64,000 bases of DNA from Paenibacillus ferrarius. Its GTDB lineage: Bacteria; Bacillota; Bacilli; Paenibacillales; NBRC-103111. The notes under the pieces were generated by a model. That model was not told the origin of the DNA. It searched no databases and worked only from the letters and a program-made list of their open reading frames with translations. Positions 6,482 through 15,204 of this stretch are shown here, piece by piece. The position numbers and the translations under genes are program-made. The stretch lies in the NCBI RefSeq assembly GCF_002027705.1, contig NZ_MBTG01000018.1, positions 1 to 64,000 of the forward strand, read 5' to 3'. The stretch's first letter is position 1, and the number at the start of each line of letters is the position of its first letter.

Positions 6482-7756
6482 ATGATTAGAAATGCAGGCA
6501 TTCCCGCAGATTTCCTGAAGGAAACATCACAGAATCCCATTATTACGACGATATTCACCGCTGATCCATCTGCCCACGTCTGGGAGGACGGTAAAGTTTA
6601 CATCTATGCTTCTCATGATATGGACCCGGCAAGAGGCTGCGATCTGATGGACAGATATCATGTATTCTCATCGGAGGATATGGTGAACTGGCTAGATGAA
6701 GGAGAAATTCTCCGATCAGACGACGTGTCATGGGGCAGATCGGAAGGCGGATTTATGTGGGCGCCTGACTGTGCTTTTAAAAATGGGACCTATTATTTTT
6801 ATTACCCGCATCCAAGCGGTTCTAATTGGAACGATTCATGGAAAATGGGCGTCGCAACAAGTCGAAATCCCGCAAGCGGCTTTACCGACCAGGGTTACAT
6901 CGAAGGGCTTGGCGGGTTCGCGATGATCGATCCGTGTGTATTGGTGGATGACGACGGGCGAGCTTATATGTATTACGGCGGCGGAGGCAGGTGTGCAGGC
7001 GGCGAGCTGAACGACGATATGATTTCCCTCAAGACGGAGATGCACGATATGGAAGGGCTGGAGGATTTCCATGAAGCCGCTTGGGTGTTCAAGAGAAACG
7101 GTCTCTACTATTTAACATATTCCGACAATCTGGATAACCTTAACCGCATGAGATACGCTACCAGCTCGAACCCTCTTGGTCCGTGGGCGTATCGCGGCAT
7201 CTTCCTTGAGCCGACGGGGTGTTCGACTTCCCACGGCTCCGTGGCGGAATTCAAGGGGCAATGGTATATGTTCTATCATAACCAAGCTATTTCGGGTCAA
7301 GGCAACCTAAGAAGCGTGTGTATGGATCAACTGTTTTTCAACGAAGACGGAACGATTCAAACCGTTATTCAGACCAAGGGGGGCATCCAGCCACAGCCAA
7401 TAGCCCCAACGTCCACACCAGCGCCTAATCCTAACGGCAAAACTTACTCCGCGGAAAATAGTACCGTAGGTGACTCCTATTGTCAGTACGATCTAGTCGA
7501 CGGAGCTCAAGGCGGCAGGGCGGCGATTTACATACGATATGCGACTACAGAACATCTGGCCAAATTGCATCTGACCGTTAACAGGGAAGATCTCTCCTTG
7601 CTTAACGCTCTGTCGACAGGCAGTCCGTCGGACTTTACCGGCCGCGCCAGTATTACGGTTCAGTTAAAGCCAGGCAATGACAACAGCATTAGATTTACAA
7701 CCAGCAATGGCGATATTCGTCTTAAAAGTATTACCGTCATCCCATTCCTAGACTAG
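6482..7756 (+). CDS. glycoside hydrolase family 43-type protein with C-terminal binding domain
   Basis: A 424-residue five-bladed beta-propeller enzyme, typically a beta-xylosidase or alpha-L-arabinofuranosidase acting on plant hemicellulose. The three acidic residues of the family are in place: D28 (TADPSAHV), D150 (AMIDPCVLVDDDG) and E198 (FHEAAWVF). After a Pro/Thr linker (residues 305-320) comes a jelly-roll module of about 110 residues resembling CBM6/35. No signal peptide is visible, so it should act in the cytoplasm on imported oligosaccharides. GGAGG lies 6-7 nt before the ATG. A strong terminator follows. Confidence 0.85.
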   Translation: MIRNAGIPADFLKETSQNPIITTIFTADPSAHVWEDGKVYIYASHDMDPARGCDLMDRYHVFSSEDMVNWLDEGEILRSDDVSWGRSEGGFMWAPDCAFKNGTYYFYYPHPSGSNWNDSWKMGVATSRNPASGFTDQGYIEGLGGFAMIDPCVLVDDDGRAYMYYGGGGRCAGGELNDDMISLKTEMHDMEGLEDFHEAAWVFKRNGLYYLTYSDNLDNLNRMRYATSSNPLGPWAYRGIFLEPTGCSTSHGSVAEFKGQWYMFYHNQAISGQGNLRSVCMDQLFFNEDGTIQTVIQTKGGIQPQPIAPTSTPAPNPNGKTYSAENSTVGDSYCQYDLVDGAQGGRAAIYIRYATTEHLAKLHLTVNREDLSLLNALSTGSPSDFTGRASITVQLKPGNDNSIRFTTSNGDIRLKSITVIPFLD

Positions 7757-7763
7757 GAAATGC

Positions 7764-7809
7764 CAAAGCCTCCATTCCCACGTTGATTAACGTTGGATTG
7801 GAGGCTTTG
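7764..7809. terminator. bidirectional terminator
   Basis: An 11-bp perfect stem, CAAAGCCTCCA (7764-7774) with TGGAGGCTTTG (7799-7809), lies between two convergent genes: the GH43 gene and the solute-binding protein gene. T-rich sequence follows on the plus strand. Confidence 0.8.
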
Positions 7810-7841
7810 ATTCGTTTTCTTCGAAACAGGAACTGCTTCTT

Positions 7842-9380
7842 TTATTTTTTTGCGGCAAGAAAAACATCCACTTGCTTTTGCACTTCCTCAATAATTTCAT
7901 CGAGTCCATTCGCTTTTTGTTTCTCAATATAGCTATCAACAGCATCCAAGCTTTTGATATTACCGTATTCAATCGGCCTGTCAAACTCTGTGACCGCTTG
8001 GTCACGTTTAGCGAGCAGGTTTTTGATTTTATCCTCGATAATGAACAATCCGTCTAGCGGCGAATTGATGTTGTTCGGCTGGCTGGCAAATTCAGCTTCT
8101 TTCGTCCAGAAATCTTTGTCGTAAGACGGATCCGGCCTCATAAATTGTGGTTTCCAGAGCGCCCATTGACCGCCCCATTCCATGTAATTGCTTGTTGTAT
8201 TTTTCATTCCTTCCGGATACTCCGCACCTTCATTTTTAATCTCATAGGTTTTACCTTCAATCCCGTATTGGACAAGGTCGTATAAGGTTTGATCCGTTTC
8301 CAGCATATCCAAGAATCGAAGAACACGATCCGGATTTCTGGAGTTTTTGTTAATCGCAACCACATTCGCTAAAGCGGTACGGTTCACATACTTTTTATCA
8401 GGGTAAAGCAGGGAACTCTGAATCTTGTACGAAGGATCGGCAAATCCTTGGTTGGCTTTGACCCATTCGTGGGAGCTCCACCCAATTAACGACTTGCCGT
8501 TACGCCACTGGATAGCGCCGTCTTCCTTATCAATCATCGCGTCCCGATTAATAATCCCATCGTCATACCACTTCTTGGTCATGGCAGCTGCTTCTTTATA
8601 GAACGGTTGCTGTTCGACTGGCTTTATGGTTACCTTGGGATCGTTCAGATAGAAGCCAAGCTTATGGAATCCAAGATCGACCCATTCATCGCGAAGCTGG
8701 TAGATGACACGCGATCCAACGCGCACTATTTTTTCATTCGGGTACGCTTGTTTAATTTGATATAAGAGATGATCAACATCCTCTATCGTTTTGATCGAAT
8801 TCGGCGCTGGATTAATGTTCGCTATCTCGGTCATATCGGATCGCCATAGTGCAAATTGACGCTGGTTCATCCGCATCGTCCAAGGCAATCCAACAATTTG
8901 CCCTTGTACAGTTGCGGCTGCCAACGTTCCCTGATCCTGATATTTCTTGTAGAGATTCGGAGCGTACTTCGGAAGCAGTTCATTCAGTCCCATGTAAGCA
9001 TCCTTGGCAGCCATCAGATTGTAGGACAGCCAGCTGCCGTCAAAGTTCATGTCCCATGTGTCGCCAGCTGCGGCCATCACCAGCATTTTCTCTTTAAAGT
9101 CACCCAGCGGGATAAAATTGATATCGAATTTGACATTAAGTCCTTTTGATTTAACATGGTTGCTGACTGCGGACCAAACTTCATCTGTCGCCGCTTTCCT
9201 ATCTCCAGCGAAATAGAACTTTAAACTAACCTCTTGTTCCTTGCTGCCAGCCGCGCTTTGGAGAGTTTCCGAGGTGTTGATGCTGCTTATTGTCCCATTG
9301 TTCGTGCAAGCGGCTAGCAGCATTCCGGACATTAGAACAGAGCTGAGTATAAGCGATACTTTAACCTGTATGTTCTTCAT
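7842..9380 (-). CDS. sugar ABC transporter solute-binding lipoprotein (first copy)
   Basis: A 512-residue extracellular lipoprotein of the LplA/YtcQ type that would deliver an oligosaccharide to the permeases encoded upstream. Signal peptide with lipobox LLAAC; the mature protein has the type 1 solute-binding layout with Trp-rich ligand-contact stretches (WSAVSNHVK, NYMEWGGQWALWKPQF). It lies downstream of the transporter operon but behind a terminator and a 95-bp repeat, so it is probably transcribed from its own promoter. Two binding proteins in one locus suggest two ligands or two affinity ranges. Confidence 0.88.
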   Translation of the reverse strand: MKNIQVKVSLILSSVLMSGMLLAACTNNGTISSINTSETLQSAAGSKEQEVSLKFYFAGDRKAATDEVWSAVSNHVKSKGLNVKFDINFIPLGDFKEKMLVMAAAGDTWDMNFDGSWLSYNLMAAKDAYMGLNELLPKYAPNLYKKYQDQGTLAAATVQGQIVGLPWTMRMNQRQFALWRSDMTEIANINPAPNSIKTIEDVDHLLYQIKQAYPNEKIVRVGSRVIYQLRDEWVDLGFHKLGFYLNDPKVTIKPVEQQPFYKEAAAMTKKWYDDGIINRDAMIDKEDGAIQWRNGKSLIGWSSHEWVKANQGFADPSYKIQSSLLYPDKKYVNRTALANVVAINKNSRNPDRVLRFLDMLETDQTLYDLVQYGIEGKTYEIKNEGAEYPEGMKNTTSNYMEWGGQWALWKPQFMRPDPSYDKDFWTKEAEFASQPNNINSPLDGLFIIEDKIKNLLAKRDQAVTEFDRPIEYGNIKSLDAVDSYIEKQKANGLDEIIEEVQKQVDVFLAAKK

Positions 9381-9437
9381 TGCCTACCTCTCCCTTTATC
9401 AGCTATTCCTATTATAGCAGTTGCAATGCTGACCTAA

Positions 9438-9532
9438 CACAAGGATAAGCGACTTCGTCGTCCTTTCAGGACGAGCGCGTTTGTCAAGGTAGATGCGAAG
9501 CAAAAGTATACAACTAATACTTTCTTATCTAC
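9438..9532. repeat. 95-bp structured interspersed repeat, copy 1
   Basis: This copy matches the one at 13245-13339 at 92 of 95 positions with no gaps. Read on the minus strand it folds into a stem GTAGAT/ATCTAC enclosing AAAGTAT/ATACTTT, then a second hairpin CGTCCT/AGGACG. It sits between a terminator and the start of the next minus-strand gene. It encodes no protein and has no transposase. Confidence 0.85.
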
Positions 9533-9539
9533 TGAAAAA

Positions 9540-9567
9540 GGACCACAAAGCGATCGCTCTGCAGCCC
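9540..9567 (-). terminator. rho-independent terminator
   Basis: On the minus strand GGGCTGCAGAG pairs (with G-U wobbles) with CTTTGTGGTCC around CGATCG, followed by TTTTT. It ends the transcript of the permease and solute-binding protein operon. Confidence 0.75.
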
Positions 9568-9577
9568 TTTCTTTGAC

Positions 9578-11203
9578 CTACTTGTTGTACAATCTGTTGG
9601 CATTCTTAACCAAATCATCGCCTATTTGTTTTTTCCAATCCGTAATAAAGCTATCGAAATCTTCGATTTTTTTCCCGCCAACAATTACGGATGTAAACAT
9701 GGTGTTCCATTGGGTCAAGTACGTTTGGTTCCTAATGCCAAGATTTTCGCCGGATTCGGACGTAATCTGGCCGCCTACAGCCGGTTTATCCGTTGAAGCC
9801 AGATAATCAACATTTTTCTTACTGTATAATCCGTTATCATCAAAGAGCAGCTTCTGTCTATTTTCTTGAACATAAGGCGGAAGAACGGCTTTATTCACTG
9901 CATCCGTCGGATCAAACTGGCTGTTGAATGGCCATCCGAAACCTTCCTTAGCTTTCGCATCATTCGTTGAGAACTCTTGTTTGGTAACAATAGCGCCATC
10001 AACCATCGTATAATGAACATCCTTCAGTCCATACTTTACGAGCGTGAACAACTCTGGATCACTATAAATTTTATCCCATGCCGTCAGCGCAGCATGCAGC
10101 TTATCTCTATCTTTTTCTAATTTCTTGCTAAAGAAGGTGATATTGCTAAACATTGGAGCATTGGCAACAATCCCCTTGCTTCCGTCACCCAAGGTTGGGA
10201 ATGGCACCCATTCAATCTTGGCTTTCGGGTTATTAGCCAGCAAGTTAGCGCCAATACTTCCTTCATTATAAGGCGGATTGATTTGAAGAGTCGTATTGTA
10301 GTATTGATAAAAGAGCGCATTTCCTTTGGTAAATTCATTCCCCGGTGCGGATGAATTTTTATACAAGGTATAATATTCAGGGTTAATATAACCGGCTTTA
10401 TACCATTTGCTTAACTGAATAAGCGCATCTCTCATGCCTGGCATAAACGGAGCGAATTGAAGCGTCTTGTCCTTATAGATCCATGCGTCGCGTCTTACCC
10501 CATAAGCAGCCAGGAAGTAATACATCGCCTGGGAGTCTCCTCCATTTTGGACAGTGATCGGGTAATTGTTCGGATATTTTTCCTTATACTTTTTCAATAC
10601 AACATCCCAATCTGCGATTGTTTTTGGCATACTGACGCCAAGCTCAGCCAAAATATCCGAACGGATGACAACGCCATAGGGCAAAGAATTGCCTAGATTA
10701 CCATTACTAAACCCTTTGAGTTTGCCATTCTTAGAGAAGGCTTGGAGAATTTGGTCTTTTTGAGCGCCTGCCCTGCTGACAAATGACGCATAGACATTAG
10801 GGGCATATGTCTTGATTTCATCTTCTGTCAAATCTGCAGCAGAGTTGAATAGAGCATCCGTGCTGGATAGATTGCCGCCATACATATCTGGCATCTCGCC
10901 AGATGCAAGGAAAAGGTTCAGCTTGGTATCATAATCATCATCAGGAACGGCGGTTATTTTTAAATGGAGACCCAGCTTTTCATTAACTTTTTTCATCACT
11001 TCAGAATTGGGATCAGGTTGAATCCGTGTCGTAAATACTTCGATTGAGTAATCTTTTTTGGGCTGGCTGGTCTGATTGGCCTGATTGGTCTGGCTGGGCT
11101 CGCTTGAACTCTTAACATTATTGGACGACGAACAACCCGTGACAACAATCGCGCTTGCCGTAAGCACAGTAAGTGAAGCTGAAAGCCATTTACCTTTTTT
11201 CAT
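9578..11203 (-). CDS. sugar ABC transporter solute-binding lipoprotein (second copy)
   Basis: A 541-residue lipoprotein with signal peptide and lipobox VVTGC, then a Ser/Asn/Gln-rich linker (SQTNQANQTSQPKK). It has the same LplA/YtcQ family layout as the other binding protein of this locus. The start at 11203 (MKKGKWLSAS) follows AAAGGGG; the open frame reaches 11260 but that extension has no ribosome site. It is the third gene of the operon permease-permease-binding protein. Confidence 0.9.
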   Translation of the reverse strand: MKKGKWLSASLTVLTASAIVVTGCSSSNNVKSSSEPSQTNQANQTSQPKKDYSIEVFTTRIQPDPNSEVMKKVNEKLGLHLKITAVPDDDYDTKLNLFLASGEMPDMYGGNLSSTDALFNSAADLTEDEIKTYAPNVYASFVSRAGAQKDQILQAFSKNGKLKGFSNGNLGNSLPYGVVIRSDILAELGVSMPKTIADWDVVLKKYKEKYPNNYPITVQNGGDSQAMYYFLAAYGVRRDAWIYKDKTLQFAPFMPGMRDALIQLSKWYKAGYINPEYYTLYKNSSAPGNEFTKGNALFYQYYNTTLQINPPYNEGSIGANLLANNPKAKIEWVPFPTLGDGSKGIVANAPMFSNITFFSKKLEKDRDKLHAALTAWDKIYSDPELFTLVKYGLKDVHYTMVDGAIVTKQEFSTNDAKAKEGFGWPFNSQFDPTDAVNKAVLPPYVQENRQKLLFDDNGLYSKKNVDYLASTDKPAVGGQITSESGENLGIRNQTYLTQWNTMFTSVIVGGKKIEDFDSFITDWKKQIGDDLVKNANRLYNK

Positions 11204-11260
11204 CTTTGTTTTCCCCTTTACGAGATGTAAATTTATGTTGTAAAAACGTTGAAGCTGCAA

Positions 11261-12148
11261 TTAGCCTTTAACAGCACCAATCATAATCCCTTTGACAAAA
11301 TACTTTTGCAGGAAAGGGTACACCATGAGGATCGGAAGGGTCGTCACTAGCAGGATTGCCGCCTTAACCGATTCTGCTGTGTATCTTTGTCCAGACATAT
11401 CTACATTGTCTATTCCCCAAAGACTCGCCATCGAAGCATCATTCGCATTATTAAGCACATCTCTAAGGAGGATCTGTAATACTTTTATTTTGCCATTGGA
11501 GATATAAATCATAGCGTCGAACCAAGCATTCCATTGCCCTACCAAAGACCACAACGTGACGGTAGCTATAATTGGCGCAGAAAGCGGCAGCACGATTCTG
11601 AAGAATACGGTGATATCGTTGGCGCCATCGATGTGAGCGCTCTCTTCAACTTCAACAGGTAAAGATGTAAAGAAATTTCTTATGATTACGATCGTGTAGG
11701 CGCTGCAAAGCCCGGGCAATACCAATGCCCATATCGTATTTAGCATATGGAGATCTTTGATAAGCAAGTAGGTTGGAATTAATCCGCCCCCGAAAAACAT
11801 CGTGAAAACAATCAAACCCATCCAGATTTTTCTTCCAAACAGATATCTCTTTGAGAGCGGATAGGCGAGCATTGCGGAAACAACAACAGTGAGCGTAGTT
11901 CCCAGAACTGTACGCAGAATTGTCCAGTAGTAGGCTTGCAACATAGATCCCGCAGCAAATATCTGCTTATAGGAATCTACGTTGGCGTTCTTGGTAAACA
12001 GGTGAAGACCGATTTTGCTTGATTCATTTGGCGGACTAATGGAAATAACGACTTGCTGCACAAACGGGAAAACAACAGACAAGCATATAAATACCATTAA
12101 TGCGACATTACATATGTCAAATACCCTTGCTCCTATGCTTTTTTTCAT
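11261..12148 (-). CDS. sugar ABC transporter permease, YtcP/LplC type
   Basis: A 295-residue inner-membrane permease with about six helices. The cytoplasmic loop with the EAA motif (EVEESAHIDGANDITVFFRI) docks the ATPase, which is not encoded here and is probably a shared MsmK/MsmX-type protein. The ending VKGIMIGAVKG is typical of this family. It lies 27 nt after the partner permease and 57 nt before the binding-protein start. Confidence 0.92.
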   Translation of the reverse strand: MKKSIGARVFDICNVALMVFICLSVVFPFVQQVVISISPPNESSKIGLHLFTKNANVDSYKQIFAAGSMLQAYYWTILRTVLGTTLTVVVSAMLAYPLSKRYLFGRKIWMGLIVFTMFFGGGLIPTYLLIKDLHMLNTIWALVLPGLCSAYTIVIIRNFFTSLPVEVEESAHIDGANDITVFFRIVLPLSAPIIATVTLWSLVGQWNAWFDAMIYISNGKIKVLQILLRDVLNNANDASMASLWGIDNVDMSGQRYTAESVKAAILLVTTLPILMVYPFLQKYFVKGIMIGAVKG

Positions 12149-12175
12149 GTAGATGTCTCCTTTATTTCTTTAAAG

Positions 12176-13138
12176 CTAGAAGACCGTATAGTTTGAAAGC
12201 TTACCAACGATCCAGTTTGCAACCAATACAAGTACGAGAGCAATCACGCTTTTTGCTATGCCAACTGCAGTTGAAAAGCTATATTGCATTTCAACCAAGC
12301 CGATTCGATACACAAAGGTATCAATGATATCAGCTGTAGGCATGACCATGGCATTATAAAGATTAAAGATTTGATCGAATCCGCCATCCAGAATTCCTCC
12401 GAGCCCGAGAACAAAGAGCATGCATATGGTAGGCAAAATACTAGGAATTGTGATATAGAGGCATTGTTTAAACCGTCCTGCGCCATCGATGACAGAAGAT
12501 TCGTACATTTCTGTGTTGATCCCGGCAATTGCCGCTAAATAGATGATGCTGCTATACCCGATTTCCTTCCATACATTAGAAACCAGTAATATTTGCAGAA
12601 AGGATTTGCTGTCACCCAACAATACTTGAGGCTTCCAGCCGAATAAATCGCACACGAATCCGTACACACCATAGCTGGGTGATACAACTTGGAAAACCAA
12701 ACCAGCTACAATAATCCAGGAAAGAAAGTGTGGGAGATTTGAAATCGTTTGAACAATTCGCCTAAATTTGTTAGAAACGAGCTCATTCAACAATAAAGCG
12801 AAAATGATCGGTGCAGGAAAACCTACGAGAATCTTCAATAGGCTAATTTTCAAAGTGTTCCCCGTAACGGTCCAAAAGTATTTCATTTCAAACATCTGGC
12901 GGAAATACTTCAAACCTACCCAAGGACTTTCTAATATCCCCTCTAGCGGGTTGTAGTCTTTAAAAGCAAGAATAATGCCATACATCGGACCATATTTAAA
13001 AATCAGAAAATACATGAACCCAGGCAATAGCAACAAGAATAGGAACTTTTGCTTTTTTAACGTTGAAAGTATGCCCCTTCGCTTGCTTGGATGCTTGACG
13101 TTTAATCCGGTTTTTCCATTGACCGCGCTTACACTCAT
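12176..13138 (-). CDS. sugar ABC transporter permease, LplB type
   Basis: A permease of about 320 residues, the partner of the YtcP-type subunit; first gene of the transporter operon. It has a basic N-terminus (PSKRRGILSTLKKQKF), six hydrophobic helices and the EAA loop (EMYESSVIDGAGRFKQCLYI). GAGAGG lies 8 nt before the ATG at 13138, making this a better start than the ATG at 13144. Upstream are a 95-bp repeat and the terminator of the kinase gene. Confidence 0.92.
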   Translation of the reverse strand: MSVSAVNGKTGLNVKHPSKRRGILSTLKKQKFLFLLLLPGFMYFLIFKYGPMYGIILAFKDYNPLEGILESPWVGLKYFRQMFEMKYFWTVTGNTLKISLLKILVGFPAPIIFALLLNELVSNKFRRIVQTISNLPHFLSWIIVAGLVFQVVSPSYGVYGFVCDLFGWKPQVLLGDSKSFLQILLVSNVWKEIGYSSIIYLAAIAGINTEMYESSVIDGAGRFKQCLYITIPSILPTICMLFVLGLGGILDGGFDQIFNLYNAMVMPTADIIDTFVYRIGLVEMQYSFSTAVGIAKSVIALVLVLVANWIVGKLSNYTVF

Positions 13139-13244
13139 TGTCATGTCCTCTCTTAGTTCGTTGTTATACTTAAATAATAGTACTTCCCCTAAGCAAGTAA
13201 CATGAGTTAGATTTAAACTTTGTGGTGCTGTATTGGCTTATTGC

Positions 13245-13339
13245 CACAAGGATAAACGACTTCGTCGTCCTTTTAGGACGAGCGCGTTTGTCAAGGTAGA
13301 TGCGAAGCAAAAGTATACAACTTATACTTTCTTATCTAC
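13245..13339. repeat. 95-bp structured interspersed repeat, copy 2
   Basis: Differs from the copy at 9438-9532 at three positions only. As there, it lies directly after a terminator T-tract (13348-13378, minus strand) and before a minus-strand gene. Its inverted repeats are conserved; the change in the loop of the AAAGTAT hairpin leaves the stem intact. Confidence 0.85.
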
Positions 13340-13347
13340 GAACAAAA

Positions 13348-13378
13348 ACAGTCCAAGCAGTGAATCTGCCTGGACTGT
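13348..13378 (-). terminator. rho-independent terminator of the kinase gene
   Basis: ACAGTCCAGGCAG pairs with CTGCTTGGACTGT on the minus strand, followed by TTTTTGTT. It ends the response regulator and kinase transcript. Confidence 0.85.
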
Positions 13379-13407
13379 CTCAGAAGAAGATGCTTTGACA
13401 CTAATAT

Positions 13408-15204
13408 TCACGGCACCAGCTTCCCCTCTTGCTCATCCTTCTCCATGATCGGGTGCCTTAGAATAATTTTCGTACCATTGGAATTTTCAATAATCAACTT
13501 ATAGCTCTCACCAAAATAAAGCTTCAATCTTTCATTCACATTGCGAAGTCCCACACCTCGCCTTTTCGTTATCTCCAGATGTTCATCAGGCGAATTCAAA
13601 CTCGCAAGTACATTCTCGCGAATGCCTTCGCCATTATCCATCAATTCAATCACAATGTCGCCTCCATCCCTTCGTGCAGAAAGGATGATTTTTCCTTTAT
13701 CGAAATTGCTCCGGATGCCATGATGGATCGCATTTTCGACAAGCGGCTGCAGGAGAAGACGAAGAAATGGGAAATCTCCTATTCCTTCCTCGACGGAATA
13801 AAGAATTCGAACTGGCGCACCTAACCGTGCCTGTTCGATATTCACATAAGCCTTGACGTGTTCAATCTCCCTCGCCATCGTCGTAATCTCTTTTCCTTGG
13901 TTCAAGCTAAGCCGGAGCAGGTTACCGAGGGATGAAACCATCTCACTAATCTCATCCATATGATGAGAAGCAGCCTTCCATCGAATGGATTCCAGGGTAT
14001 TGTATAAGAAATGAGGGTTGATTTGATGGCTTAGCACTTGAAATTCCAATTCCTTCTTAGCTCGCTCCGCTCGGAAAGATTGCTCGATTAGTTCTTGTAT
14101 TCTTTGAGCCATATTATTGAAGCCACGATACAACCAACCAATTTCATCTTTCCTTCTTGAATTAGGCAGCACGTGCTGAAACTCCCCGAATTCCAATCGA
14201 CGCATAGATCGAACAAGCCGAAGCAACGGATTGGTGAAATACACTGTCAAATAAAAAACAACACCAATGCAGCATATGAGATAAACGACAAGAAACATAA
14301 AAAACACCCGATTGATTTCTCGAATAGGACCCGTCAGTTCATCGAGTGGAATCGTACTGACCAGAAACCACGGTTCCTCATTTAAACGCACATAAGTTGC
14401 CAGCTTGGATACCCCATCGAGTTCCAAGATTCCAGCGCCTTCAGAGCTCTCGCGGATTAGGTTTTGAAAGGCGGTCGAAGCAATCGGAGAACCGGTGGAT
14501 TGGTTGTCTGCTGAATCGTAGAGGACAATGCCATTCTCATCGATCAGATAATTATGCTGGTGTTGAATACGATGAGAAGGAGACAGGTAACGATTGAGCT
14601 GATCATCAGATAGATCGGTGACGACAATACCTCGCGGTGTTTGATCATATAGGCCTGAGAACCTTTTGACCTTGGAGAGAAGCGGCTTGGCATGCTGGCT
14701 CTCCCCTATCCGGAATAAATGCCAAGTAGGTGTTACGGAACGAATAGACTGTTTGAACCACGCTTCGTTTTCAATATCGCCTGAAAAGTTAAGAATGCGA
14801 GAACTCATATAATTCGGGTACTTGGAGGGGACCATAGGAACAACACGAACTTGAAAGGCATCAATGTACGGCATATTCTGATAAACAAGATTAAGCATCT
14901 CAGAAGAAAATGCAATTTCGTCCGCAGACGTCTTTGGCTCCTCAGCCAACAATTGTTGCAGCTTCGAATTTCCGATTACATCATTAATCTGATTATTAAG
15001 GTGCGCTAAATACCCATCGAAGTTTTCTTTCGACTGAATTGTATAATCCATAGCAAATGCGGAGTTTGCATGCGAGATCCCTTCGACTGATTTCAAATGA
15101 GCGTAATAAGCAAAGAGCACAAACGGGATAATCGTCATGAAAATAAAAATAAGGATCATTTTATTGCGGAAAGAGATCACCCTTTGTGTGATGCTATTAT
15201 TCAT
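13408..15204 (-). CDS. YesM-type sensor histidine kinase
   Basis: A 598-residue membrane sensor. One helix near the N-terminus (MILIFIFMTIIPFVLFAYYA), an extracellular dCache-like sensing domain (to about residue 285), a second helix, a HAMP linker, then the His_kinase domain with the phospho-acceptor in SHQINPHFLYNTLES and a HATPase domain with GIGDFPFLRLLLQPLVENA and RRGVGLRNVNERL. The start overlaps the response-regulator stop by 8 nt, so the two are translated together. It likely senses an extracellular sugar or the loaded binding protein and controls the adjacent transporter. Confidence 0.92.
   Translation of the reverse strand: MNNSITQRVISFRNKMILIFIFMTIIPFVLFAYYAHLKSVEGISHANSAFAMDYTIQSKENFDGYLAHLNNQINDVIGNSKLQQLLAEEPKTSADEIAFSSEMLNLVYQNMPYIDAFQVRVVPMVPSKYPNYMSSRILNFSGDIENEAWFKQSIRSVTPTWHLFRIGESQHAKPLLSKVKRFSGLYDQTPRGIVVTDLSDDQLNRYLSPSHRIQHQHNYLIDENGIVLYDSADNQSTGSPIASTAFQNLIRESSEGAGILELDGVSKLATYVRLNEEPWFLVSTIPLDELTGPIREINRVFFMFLVVYLICCIGVVFYLTVYFTNPLLRLVRSMRRLEFGEFQHVLPNSRRKDEIGWLYRGFNNMAQRIQELIEQSFRAERAKKELEFQVLSHQINPHFLYNTLESIRWKAASHHMDEISEMVSSLGNLLRLSLNQGKEITTMAREIEHVKAYVNIEQARLGAPVRILYSVEEGIGDFPFLRLLLQPLVENAIHHGIRSNFDKGKIILSARRDGGDIVIELMDNGEGIRENVLASLNSPDEHLEITKRRGVGLRNVNERLKLYFGESYKLIIENSNGTKIILRHPIMEKDEQEGKLVP

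Noticed and set aside
9438-13339. The 95-bp repeats as insertion-sequence ends.
   Set aside because: Both copies have the same orientation and no transposase or terminal inverted repeats bounding the intervening operon.
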